Under the pieces are notes generated by a model, which worked only from the letters and a program-made list of their open reading frames with translations, was not told the DNA's origin and did not search any database. From Pleurotus djamor (Eukaryota > Basidiomycota > Agaricomycetes > Agaricales > Pleurotaceae), in the NCBI GenBank assembly GCA_029747585.1, contig JAPEVF010000235.1, forward strand, positions 1 through 56,509: DNA of 56,509 bases, read 5' to 3'. The translations under genes were made by a program, and so were the position numbers. Positions within the stretch are counted from its first letter, which is position 1, and each line of letters starts with the position of its first letter. Shown one piece after another: positions 44,549-55,493 of the stretch.

Positions 44549-46245
44549 ATGGCGGCGTCTGTCATCCGGGGCTTCGGTCATCCACCAATAAATGAGAAGG
44601 ATACCGTCGTCAGAGTTTCTGGCGTTTCAGCCAGTGGTGAGTTAGAATAGCAATAACATCTTGTTCTTATCTGATGATAACCCTATGCTCGCCTTTAGTC
44701 TCTGCTCAGCAGGTCGTTTCGCTGTTCTCAGCACAAATCGGTGCTTTTGAATACCAAATTGCATGAATGCGAACTTGACGCATGAATATAGGATCGGTTA
44801 AGTGTTATTTCGAGTCTGGCGATGAACGCGGTCGCTGCGTGGATGTCCATTTTCTCTTCCGAGATGCTGCGAAGTGAGTCCTTTTCTCGCTTGCATATAT
44901 GTGACTCTAATGGACTATATCGGTAGACGTTCACTTTGCTTGGATGGCTACGTCCTAGATGGTAGCCTTCTGTGAGTAATATACCAGCAGGACGCGATGT
45001 CATTGATACCAACCTATATGCGGGTTTCCCATAGTTCGGTTCGCATGGCTCATGCCCAGAAGGATACCACCAAAGGCTCCGATCAGAGACGCAATCTCTA
45101 TGTCCTTGGTCTCCCATTCGAACTGAACAAGTGCGTTAGGTCAAGTATGCATAGTCATTACAACTCATATTATCTAGAACGGAGCTAGCTGCGCTCTTTG
45201 AGCCATACGGCACAGTCTCTCATTGTGTTATCCTCGCTACCGTCGACAATGCATCTCGCCGACGAGGTTTCGTCGTAATGTCAACCCATGAAGAAGCTAA
45301 ATTTGCCATGAACTCGCTTTCTCACACTGATGTCAAGTAAGTGCTTCCTCCGCCCTGCTCAGAAGCTCATATATACCATCTCAGTGGACACACATTGGAC
45401 GTATCATGGGCTGTGGTCCAACGTTCACAAGGTAAGGTGGCTAACTCTAGATTGGATATCCGACTGACGAATATATAGGCTTTCTCGATGGAGGTGATCG
45501 TATCGTGGCGCTGGAATCCCCTCTTTCCGAGAGCTCCCTGGATCCTCCGTTGCTGGACCGAGGAGCTCCCCAACCCACTGCCACCCCTGCTCAATCCTCG
45601 CTGCCTGCGCTCTCTATCAGTCTGCTGCCTACCAGTCTCCTTCTCGTGAAGAATCTACCATCGTTCCTGTTCTCTCAAGTTTCCGACTTGAAACCTCTGT
45701 TCTACCCATTCGGTCCGACCAAGATGATCCAATTGCTCTCCTCCACTGAAAACGAACGGCTCAATAACTTGGATACCATCCGGTCCCCTGAGAGTTCAAG
45801 CGCCTCTGACAGCATCTCCGTTCTCGTTGAATTCACCACCGTCCCTGATGCCGAAGATGCTAAAACGTCCCTCCATGGTCAAGTTTACTCAGATCTGGTC
45901 GTTGCAGTGAATTTTCTGAGCCAACGACTACCGGTCCCCGTCAAGAGCGACACTAGTGTCTTCCCTTACCAAGGCTTTCCGGGCTGCTTCGTCGATCCTT
46001 ATCCCTTCGCTTTCGGTCAGCCTCACTACTTCCCTGGGCCAATGATCTATAACTCTCGTCATGACCGGCTCCCCTACTATACTGGCCCTCTGTCATATGG
46101 TCTCCCAATGATCCCGCCTCTTTACACCGGATACACTGCGTCTCCTTATCAAACCCATCCCTATTCTCTGCCCGCTCCCCTGCCTCCATGGACCCGGTTC
46201 GATTCCAGATCCAGCTCGATGGACTCGAGGTATGCTGAAGTCTAG
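44549..46245 (+). CDS. Multi-RRM RNA-binding protein
   Basis: At least five introns. MAASVIRGFGHPPINEKD, then an RRM-like first domain recovered across splices (VKCYFESGDERGRCVDVHF, LCLDGYVLDGSL, VRMAHAQKD). The second RRM is canonical: RNP2 NLYVLGLPF, ALFEPYGTVSHC, RNP1 RRGFVVMST, and VNGHTLDVSWAV at the end. A third, more divergent RRM begins LLLVKNLPSFLF and includes ISVLVEFTTVPDAEDAK. The C-terminal ~90 residues are Pro/Tyr/Gly-rich (PYYTGPLSYGLPMIPPLYTG), as in many mRNP proteins. The stop at 46245 could be bypassed by a GTATGC donor at the preceding codon, which would only change the last few residues. Likely cytoplasmic or nuclear mRNA binding; targets unknown. Confidence 0.8.
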
Positions 46246-46667
46246 CCGATTTTGTCCACTCTCCCTCTCCACTGCCGCGTCCGTACATTCGCTCGTTCTG
46301 CTTTCCAATCCCGTGCCGTCTCCATGCAAACTTTCTTTCTCTCCAAAAGCGGACAACCACTGGGATGAAGATTCGCAATGCTTTTGCTCTACTATTGTTG
46401 CTGTCGATTCCGGGTTATCATAGAACGTTGGTCATTAAGTGAGTTCCCTTGCTACGAAATTTTTCGTCTGTCTCACAAGTCACGCAGTCTTCTTCTCTTG
46501 GATACCATATTCTTTTCACTGTACATTATTCAATGGAACAAAATCAATGGACTATCTTTGTAGTCTGACAAACGTGTTGAATTAGACCTTTATTCATACA
46601 ACCTTTCTGACAAATTATAGATACAGCATGAAGTACGGTTACACATTTGCGTCGCTTGAGGTGTCAA

Positions 46668-47481
46668 TCAGTAACGCATATCCGACGAGCCGCCAAGATG
46701 TTTATTCTCGGGATGGGCTCCTGCACAAGGGTGAGTTTCATGCATTCAACAAATCGAGAACGAGCTGACCATGAGCGACAGCCCTTTCGCGGCGCAGAGC
46801 TGCGTCGCGCTCCAAGCGCTCAGCTTCCGCCAATTCTTGGCTTTGAATTTTCAGTGCGTTCGCCTCCCTACGCAAAATTAGCGATCTTGTTTCGACAACG
46901 GACGTGCGAGGAAAACATACCGTTCCTTCTGGAGGCCCTTCGCTCTAAGCTCGTCACTACCCACCATGCTGCCAATGGCTTGTTCGACTTTGCCCGTCAT
47001 ACGCTGACCGGAACCGCCGTGGCGTTCGTTGGCGGAATGGCTGAGGGTACTGGTGGGTGGGATGCCCCCAGCTGCGTAAGTGTCGTTGCCTCGGCCGTGA
47101 CCGATATGCTTGTTGACCGATTTAGCTGTGGGCAACGCGAAGGTATGGGAGCGCAACTTACACCCGTCCCGTGAGAAGAATCATCGTATTGTCCAGCACC
47201 CATGGCTCCAGATCCGGTGTGAATGCCTTGGGTTGTGTGGCCAGTACCAGTACCGATACCGGTGCCAGTGCCGATGCCAGTGCCAGCCGAGTAGCCAGCA
47301 GCGCCCGCACCTGCCGTACCAGCGGTATTGGTGTAACCTGGCTCGTTCAAGCTACCGGGCATGACGTTGTGCTCGTATCTGTTGGCGTCGGAGGTGTGTG
47401 TCTGCAATCGTGATTGAGCACATGCGTTAACACCAATCGGCCTGTTCAACTGACCTTGTTCTTGTTTCCGAAGAGGCCCAT
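46668..47481 (-). CDS. CsbD-like / hydrophilin-type stress protein
   Basis: Five predicted exons. Exon 1 codes MGLFGNKNK. Exon 2 codes a Gly/Thr/Ala-rich stretch including GTGIGTGTGIGTGTG, low-complexity and encoded by near-identical DNA repeats. Exon 3 (starting KSVNKHIGHGRGNDTYA) ends with TGKVEQAIGSMVGSDELRAK, a CsbD-like core seen in stress-responsive bacterial and fungal proteins. Exon 4 codes QELAEAERLERDAALRRERA, a charged helix. Exon 5 is short: AHPENKHLGGSSDMRY. Highly hydrophilic, no signal peptide. A TATATATA stretch (around 47571-47579) lies ~90 nt before the ATG and may drive strong inducible expression. Function is unknown; the family is usually tied to desiccation or stress. 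Confidence 0.75.
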
Positions 47482-47815
47482 GTTGAAATTGGATGTTATA
47501 GAAGTAGGTTGGTTCGTTCGCAAGTGTGTCGTGCTTTGGAGATATGATCTGAGAGCCCTCACAGACGACGCTGTATATATATGGCATGGCTAGGAGCTCC
47601 TGGTGTGGGTATTTCATGCACGTAGGCCCATGTCCAATGACGTCGATATCGACGTTTTCGCTGGCGGAGTGGATCNAAAGGGGGGAAACCTTGGCCTTTT
47701 CATCATTCGTGGAGCAGAAGCCGCAGTTGGCCAACTGCGACTGGGAATTCAATACCTCGAAAATTCTCTTCGAAAACCCATATCTGATTTGAGGAACGCA
47801 CACAGAGGGCAAGGA
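47482..47815. promoter_or_regulatory. Intergenic region with TATA element of the CsbD-like gene
   Basis: Contains TATATATA at about 47571-47579, in the minus-strand promoter position. One N at 47676. An open frame across the region has no domain and carries the N. It also contains sequence downstream of FMT1. Confidence 0.45.
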
Positions 47816-49345
47816 TTATATCTCATTAGGCCGAAACACAATTTGGTCATCGTTGGTCAAACCTAGTCCTTTCACCCCATTCCACCATGCACCAGCTGAG
47901 AGCAACGACTTGTTCTCCTGTTTGACCATAGGGACGCGGAGCAGAGAATTAGCTGCGCAACGGATGAAAAGGCCTCCGCCATCCTTGTGTGGATGATATG
48001 TGGCTGATCCGAGGGGTGCTCCATGAAGTTGGGGTAACGCGGAATGGAGACTTGGCGTGTAAACGGAGGGGGAATGGAGCTGCAATTTGATGCCGGAAGC
48101 GTACGAGGTTATCAGGGGACGCTGGATACGTCACAGGGAGGTAGGATCAACTTGTGTTTGAACCAAATTGGTTCAGAGTACTGACCTGCGCGGAAATAGC
48201 ACGGTGGCGCCAGCATATGCTGTCTGCTGACATGGTTGTGAAGTCGACTATCGAGTCGCGTACGGTGATGGCTGTAGCGCGTGGAGGTTCAAGACCAGGT
48301 GGAAGGTTTTGAGGTTTCGCAACTGCCTGTTCCAAAGGTAAGATGGTATTTCGTTGGAGGGTGCGCACAGACAACTTACCGTCCCGTTCAGCATACCCCG
48401 GAGTACCGAAACCAAGACTTTGCCGCCCTCCCTAGCGAGTACATTCTGTAATGCGAAGAAATCGGCACTTTCGGGTATTTTCTACGGTGTACAACCACCA
48501 GGTGAGTGCCCTCGTCCATTCGCTGGATCTTGGACTTGACTTACGACCGAGGAAGATGACCATATTGGACCTGCGTCTATCCCTTTTGAACGCTCCATCA
48601 TCTCAATAACACATACGCCCGTTTCCGAGTCCCCGTTCATGAGAGCATGCTGTATTGGTGCTGGTCCACGGTAGAGTGGTAAAAGAGACGGGTGGACGTT
48701 CAGTCTCCGAGATGGCGCGAATCTACGGAGGAGAGTTGCTGGTAGGATGCGGCCAAAGGATGCGGTGACGACGACGTGGTCTAGAGGTAATTCGTAGCCT
48801 TCTGGAGGTATAAACGCATGGGGAGGCTGTGGCAAAACAATATATACGCGTTGGTGGGCAAGAAAATGGGTTGCTTACCTGCCATGACCTGAACGCCGGT
48901 TTTGAGTGTGGAATCTCAGTGAAGGGTATATTTCGCGCTTGGGCTAGCACTTTTAGAGGAGCTTGAGGATAATGCGACGGTCAGCCAACCATCTTTCCAA
49001 AGTGATGACGAGACCTCACAAATGGATAACTGTGTCCGGTTCCTTCCTATCCATTCGTCGGGATGTGTAGCGACGTGTATCGAGCTCCAGGCATCTATCA
49101 AGACCCCAATTCAACCTTGAATCTACGTAAACACGCCATACGACGCGTCTAGGTCGCCAGAATGCCGACTTACCAGTCGCCTTCAATAACTCTTCGAAAA
49201 CCAAGCAAGAAAATTCGCTTCGCCCGAGAAACAGGATTTTGAAGGGGTCGTGGGGTGAAGATGAGTAGAGTCTTTGTGCAGCCTTCCGAGTGCGTGTTAT
49301 GCGATAGAATGTGAGAGTTCGTGGTCCATGGTGACCAAAGAGCAT
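47816..49345 (-). CDS. FMT1: Methionyl-tRNA formyltransferase (mitochondrial)
   Basis: Formylates initiator Met-tRNA with 10-formyl-THF in mitochondria. ATG at 49345 gives a basic, Arg-rich start consistent with a mitochondrial presequence (MLFGHHGPRTLTFYRITRTR), then the Rossmann-type FKILFLGRSEFSCLVFEELL. After introns: VLAQARNIPFTEIPH, then FGRILPATLL, the catalytic stretch NVHPSLLPLYRGPAPIQHA (Asn, His and downstream Asp typical of the formyl-transferase fold) and TGVCVIEM. The C-terminal domain includes ARATAITVRDSIVDF-like sequence, then GLFIRCAANSLLRVPMVKQ and WWNGVKGLGL. All diagnostic motifs are present and the frame is intact. It uses the folate pool that MTHFS replenishes, but the linkage may be coincidental. 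Confidence 0.9.
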
Positions 49346-49613
49346 TTGACCATGGAAGGGGGAGATGAATTTCCTCCGATACAGGCGCTAACCGTGGTCC
49401 AGAGGCCCCTCGAGGACGATAGGGACCCACCTGAAGGATGACGCCAGGTCCTCAGCAGCGCGACTTCTGACCAATCGCACGCACAGCAACAATCTAAATG
49501 CTTGGAGGTAGCCCATTATAGTACGTGCATTCAAGTAGGAGGGACACGGTAAGCTATTATACTACGCAGTGACAAGATTGTTACAAGCTAATCGAGCCGG
49601 CGTGAAAGGTTAT
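49346..49613. other. Intergenic, FMT1 promoter side
   Basis: No gene is supported. The interval separates the FMT1 start from the end of the decayed kinase-like gene on the same strand. Confidence 0.5.
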
Positions 49614-50288
49614 TCATTCTTCGACCCATGGGCCCCAGAATGATTTAAATTTGAAAGCTCGCTCTGCTGGAGTTTCGCTGTAGACTCTGTCGCTAGGAGC
49701 CCTAACAGGCCCTTCTCGAGGGCTCAAGTCAAATCGCATGGAACGGTCAAAGTCCATTGGTGAGGGTGGCCGTGTCTTGGACAGGCCGGAGCGCGTTCTG
49801 GAGCGCGTAAAGTGCTGCAATACGTGACATCTCCGTGGAAAACGCCAGTAACCCCAACGTCTTGCAGCACCTCCGTCAGGTCAGCTCTACGCATGCGTCA
49901 AATCAACTTCGTGGTTTGAGCTTCTTTCGTAGAACCAAGCCTCGCGGGCGAGGCTGCGGGCGAACTGTGGCTTTGCAAATTTGACCACAACATCCTTGCC
50001 AATGGGATCTGCAATATCTTGGCCATCGGGGTCAGCGGCGACGTTAACGCGAGCACTATACGTGACTCCGATGCGTCCTTCTGCGATGAATTCTCCCAAG
50101 GTCACTTCGAGGCGTGAGTCGTTGTCGGGCACAGGGCGAGGCGACCAGTCGGCTTCCCATTCTGGCCCGTATCTTGTGCGAGTGTAACGTGAAGCAGGAA
50201 AAGATTGCGCTGCAGAAAGTTGTAGCGAGCCATTGTCATTCGAGATGCAATCGTGGATGATGATCGTGGTGAACAACAACATGGACAT
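49614..50288 (-). pseudogene. Decayed kinase-like gene, copy 3
   Basis: The N-lobe is well kept (MSMLLFTTIIIHDC, EGRIGVTYSARV, VVVKFAKPQFARSL, AREAWFYE). It then jumps directly to the end of the family's intron and the second exon. Compared with copies 1 and 2, about 400 nt are missing, including the hinge. The frame stops at 49887 just after the junction. A second lesion, a ~10-nt loss near 49757, removes the start of the DFD motif (HQW runs directly into a shifted frame). The C-terminal WGPWVEE-like ending is still recognisable. Both lesions disable it. No restored form is proposed here. Confidence 0.82.
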
Positions 50289-50576
50289 AGGGGGCGAACG
50301 TCGAAAGGTTCAACATCTCCTGAATCTTGGGGCCAAATCTTGGGGCCAAGATGTTGTCGATGCCAAATATATTTCTGAGTGGCTCAGATGTCGACTGAAA
50401 CTGTGTAAGAGAGAACTCATGTCATTTCCTGGGTTTAACTTTACGGATAAACAAAATAGCCGGCGAACGAGCAAGAGAAATGTACTAAGGGGGCATCAAG
50501 GGGGATGGTCTGAATGCGACTAACTGTATGTAACTTGTAAGTTCGACAATTAGACTTCGTCATACTTCAAGAAGGG
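50289..50576. other. Intergenic 3' region of the Ppo-type gene
   Basis: About 290 nt. If the last intron of the Ppo-type gene is spliced (acceptor near 50522), the coding region would end at 50485, so part of this interval may be coding. No other feature was recognised. Confidence 0.4.
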
Positions 50577-53500
50577 TTAGAGACGATCCAACTCAGATAT
50601 AGGGTGACTTACGACAAGGAACAATGACGCAGGCCACGGAGTCACGGTGCCATCACGAGCCAAATAAGAACGCATCTCAGTCTCATGGATAACCTGTGTG
50701 ACTTTCTGCATGCGACCCATATCTCCAGGAGCTTTGCGGAAGTTCTTCAAACCAAAGATGGATCTCATCACCTCGACAGTGACCACCTGGGAGTATTTCG
50801 TGCCAGGGCAGCTATGGAAGCCTGCGCCGTTCAAGCGGTATGAAGAGACCGGACGACGAGGGTTGACTTCCTTGGGATTAGGGAAGATTTCCGGCTTTGT
50901 TTTGTCAGTATTCAAGTCAGCGTGTGTAGGCAGGACGCAGATGAAGACTTACATCGAGATGCGCATTGATAAAGCTAGCAAATACACGATCACCAGATTT
51001 GATGGAGATGGCTGGAAGGCCTTTGCCTTGAGATATCGTACAATCCACAGCAGCTTCACGCCAAAGGCCGGGGACCTGAGGGTTGAGACCTGGAGTGCGA
51101 ATAAGAGTGTGTTCGTGAGACAGAGAGATATCACATACGCATTCCTTCGCGGACGTATCCCTGCAGTAACTCGTTGCTGGCTTGATCGTTCTTCTTCAGG
51201 AGCAAAACGATCTCTTGCAGATGTTCTGCATTCGCATCGTCAAGGTAGAAATCAATAACCTGAGCCATGGCTACAAGTAGCATGAGTATTCACGAGGTAA
51301 CAGTCGAAGAACAAGCTTACCTTGCGCGAAATTGGGAGAAGAGCCAACTGCGGCGCCCATGATGTTACCGAGTAGCTCATCAAACGGGCGGCCGGATTCA
51401 GCAATACGCGAGAGGAATCCATAGCAAGGGTCATTTTTGTCGGAGAACATGAGGGAGTACAGCTTGGCCGACATTCGAGCAACGAATCCCTAGGGAAGAC
51501 GTTAACGACATGGCTCGGGAAAGAGCTTTAGGGATTACTGACAGGGGCAACGTGAGGAGCGACTTGGAGCAGGGACTTGGCGGTCAGGATGCTCATCGCG
51601 GCGCCACCTTTCATTGCCTTCGTGTGCAGCGCAAATGATATCTCGGGTTCATCAAATGTAAGGAAGGTAACAGCGAACTGCCAAAGCTCAGACCATCTAA
51701 CCAGGACAGAATGTCGAAATCTCACTTACTAGGTCAACAAGAATCTCGAAGAACTCCTTCTCGGTGAAGATCCCAGATGGGTTATCCTGAGACTTGAGCC
51801 TAATTCCGCACTTTGAATACATGTTCAGAGTTGGTCGACCCGTGGATCAGGGAGAGATGACAGACCATCTTTTCTGCGGTAAATTTGCAGGCAACCATGT
51901 TGATTACGTCCTTGACAACATCGACATATTTCCCCGGAACTCCGTCGTGTCTTCAAAGTCATGAGACTGATGCCCAAGCGACGTAATGAAGAAGTACTCA
52001 CTTGAGGGACTTCTTCGCGATCATCTTCTTCACCTCTGCGCCAAACCATAAAGCAAGCTCGTTGATGGAGTCGTTTCCATTCGGGAAGAGGGCGTGATGA
52101 ACCTGAGAAACGAATGAGAAACCATTGAGGTCCGCATTAATTGTTAGCCGTGCTTACATATTTAAAGTCCCTCGAATGTCTAAACAAAGTCAATGTTGGT
52201 GACTGTGGGGATAGAAAGCTCAATTGAGGCACTCACAAGGTGCGATCATCGATCATTAGCATGGCTGAGATGTTCCATGCGTTAAGTGCTTTCGAACATG
52301 AGATGATGAGGGGCTAGAAGGGACGTACATCCATAGCCGTATTTCTCATAGAATGTCTTGAAGCGTTCAGGGTCTCCAAAGACAGCATCAATCGCGGGGA
52401 ATTTATGCAAGACGACAGGAATCTTTTGGGGTTCGGGTCTCGGGAATTGGTACTTGTCAGCGATACCCTGGCGAGTCAANNTTTGCTTCATGTGCTTAGG
52501 AGTGAAAAAGGGGAAGACGGTGTGGACGGAATTCTGGGGGATAGTAATGTGAGGCGAAGAGTAAAGTTTGACAACATGGGTACTCACGTAAGGGAAATGT
52601 CGAGGCAACGTCCGCATGAGAAGCTTCGGGACTTCGTACATCAGAATTGAGAGAACATTCAAGGGTGTTTCAAGGATGGAACTCACGTTGACCACCGAAG
52701 CCACCATTACCCATGTCTCGTTGGCAGTCCTTAAATCCCCAAGTGGTGAGGTTGGATGCTAATTGAAGTAATGTTAGCATTAACTTGTCCCACGGACGCT
52801 TCGCTAGAGGACTTACGAGTGAAATCAGTGGTAAAGAACCGGTCGCCTCGTACAAGGGCGATAGCGTCTCCAAGGACGGCGCGAGTAGTCTACCAAGAAA
52901 GCAAAGTGGAGTCAAGGCTTGTGCTTCGAAAGGGTGCATGAAGGGCATACAGTGTATCCACAGGCGAAGCGAGACCCATCTTGCAAAGGCATGGTTTCCT
53001 CGGCTTGAAGTCCGGTCTGAAAGAAACTGGTCAGACGAGGACTACCCTGAGACTAGCGCATGCGCGTACATAGAGCTCAAGATTGTCGATGTTCCCATAG
53101 AGTTGACGAGCAGCGTGCTGTTTGAAAGAACGACATGAGGATTAATCAGGATCAACAACTCTTACTAGAGGGACTAACCGCAATTTCCTTGTCTGGATTC
53201 CATTCCTCGAACGATTGGAAAGCTACATATCAAGCGGGTGACAATTAAGGAATCACGAATCACCCAAGGAAAAAATGACGTACGTTTTAAACCCAAGAAT
53301 TTCCTGAATTCGTTCATAGTACACACACCCCATTTTCTGGCTTGCATCATACCCATCATCTCGACGATGCGCATAACAGGAGGCGTTCCTCGTCCACGGA
53401 AGGCACCCGCGGCGTCCTCCGTAGCATCATGAAGGATTTTGGCCAGATCGTCGTCTGAGAATCGGCCTGTACTATCCCGGCGCAGTCTGAACGAGTTTAT

Positions 53501-55493
53501 ATGGTTACTCTCAAGTTGAAGTTCGAAGAGGCTTCACTGTGACTCACCCCGCGAAGGTCCGCTGCTGAGGGTCTTCTGGAATGTTCTTGAATGATTTGAC
53601 AAGTGTGCCGAGGGCATCAGCAAAGTTGACCTAGAAAAGGGATTGGTTAGGAGCAAGTTCAGAAGAAAAGGGGGCAAGGTTACCTCTTCGAAGTTGTCCT
53701 GACCAAAGACCTCTTTGAAGGCCTGTTTTGTCCACTGCTCCCCAGAAGCGGAAGTTGTTGCATGCCACTAGAGTTGACAGTTAGGCCAAGTATCCACCGA
53801 TGGGAGAAGGTCGAGCTTACTCGATAGAGGATATTGAATTCCACACTGACGTGATTACCTTGTCCTCTTGGGACCGCGAGATCCTTCGTTTTGATTATCT
53901 GAACGGCAGTAAGGGATAACTATCACGAAGAAGGATCAAGGTACCCACATCAAAAGCGTTCATGTTCCAGTTCACGCCTTCAGACAAACCCAGAAATCCG
54001 GCAACATAATCACCCATAATTTGACCTATAGAGGAAGATTGGTTTGACTGGTGCGAACCACGAAAAACAAGTAAAGTGTGCATACTCATGAAGTGGCCAC
54101 AGCTGCAAGAAAAGTCAGAAAATATGGATTGTCAGAATGGAGTCCGATAGCAACTTACTTAATTAATCGAGCCGTTTGGAAGATCTCTTCGTCTTGGACC
54201 GTTCTGGCAGCAGGGTCCGAAGGCGGAGGGTCACTCCATCGCTTCTTTTCATTGATTTTGAGGAGACGATCAGCAATATACTGGGGGCGAAGTAAGAATG
54301 ATTAACTGGTGAGACAGTGAGAGAGGGACGCACGTTGTGGTTACGGCTGTATACGACGAGTAGCACACTGCTGGCGGGAGGGAGAAAGACAAGGCGCTCT
54401 TCGGAAAAGGTATCTGGGTAGAGAAGACCCTTGCCGCTCTCTTTGTCACGGACTTTGTCTTGCGCTGTTTGATCTAGAAGTGCAGTGTTATCAGAGTTTG
54501 TCACTAGATGTTAAGGAATGGATGTTTACTATGTCCATAAAGGGGACTCAGGTCCAGGTACGAGCTGGTGTTGTTGACATACATCCCGTCCGCCATGTTC
54601 GTTCGGAACAAAGAGTGCGTTACGATCGAAGCAAAAGCGAAGATCAAACTGGACATTCCGCCCGCATGTTCTTTGTGCTGTTTCGAGCGACGAAAGGGTC
54701 AGCGAAACCAGTACGGAAAGGGAGGCATGATCAAAACATACGTCTCGTTTCTTCAACAGACAGTCGAATACGACGCCTGGGTCTGGTAACGACGCAGCGG
54801 GAAGACCGTCCTTCCCTTGGACGCTCCTGGCGTAAGGGAGGCCTGCTCGGCCGCAGTCCGGGTCCTGCAGAGAATTCCCGCCGCCATCTGCTTGCCTGAA
54901 GGAATGCATGTTCCCAAGGAGTGCTGCCGGTGGGTGAGGGATGGTATCGTATAGCCCTCCAATGACGAAGTCGTTCAACTTCTTTGAAACGCCGCTGGTC
55001 GGGTCCATCTTCGCCATTGTGCCCAGGGCTCCTGCAAACTAGGCGAAAGGTTATTCAAAGATGGTAATAGTGGAAGGGCTCTGAAATCCTTACAGCACCA
55101 AGCCTGTCGTTCACGTTCTGAGGATGTCTCCATATGTCGTAGAAGGCCGACTATTCGAAGTAATGATGGGGTGAGCAGGGCATTCTAGCCGGTGGCAGAC
55201 GGCCACGACTTACGATGAGCTTGACGTCCATTCGGAAACCTCCCTTCGAACCGAAGGTGGTAATCTACGATGCATGTGTGAGCACAAACTAAAAGACTAA
55301 ACATGGATCATGGACGAGAGCTTACCTTATTGACGAAGTTCGTGACCANGGAGTGCTTTNTACGCTCGGCAGCGGGGTCACTTGACAATTCTGCATCATA
55401 AAGGCCATCAGGTGCGATGGGAGGTGCCCTGCGTTTCAAGTGCGCGGTGTCAAAGGGCATGCTCAATGCATCTTGGGGTGAAATCGCCGCCAT
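50577..55493 (-). CDS. Ppo-type fatty-acid dioxygenase / P450 fusion (linoleate diol synthase-like)
   Basis: Bifunctional oxylipin enzyme expected to dioxygenate linoleic/oleic acid and rearrange the hydroperoxide. More than 15 small exons. The start at 55493 reads MAAISPQDALSMPFDTAHLK. The heme-peroxidase domain includes RQADGGGNSLQDPDCGRAG, SSYLDLSPLYG, a HSLFRTN distal-His candidate, TFSEERLVFLPPASSVLL, and EFNILYRWHATTS with the catalytic Tyr and proximal His. A P450-like domain follows, with EGMRLNPQVPG (ExxR) and AGFHSCPG, so the heme Cys is retained. Related enzymes without that Cys lack rearrangement activity, so this copy may retain both. Ns at 52480-52481, 55350 and 55360 touch coding exons. 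The end may be 50577, or 50485 if the last intron is spliced. No partner gene is adjacent. Confidence 0.85.
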
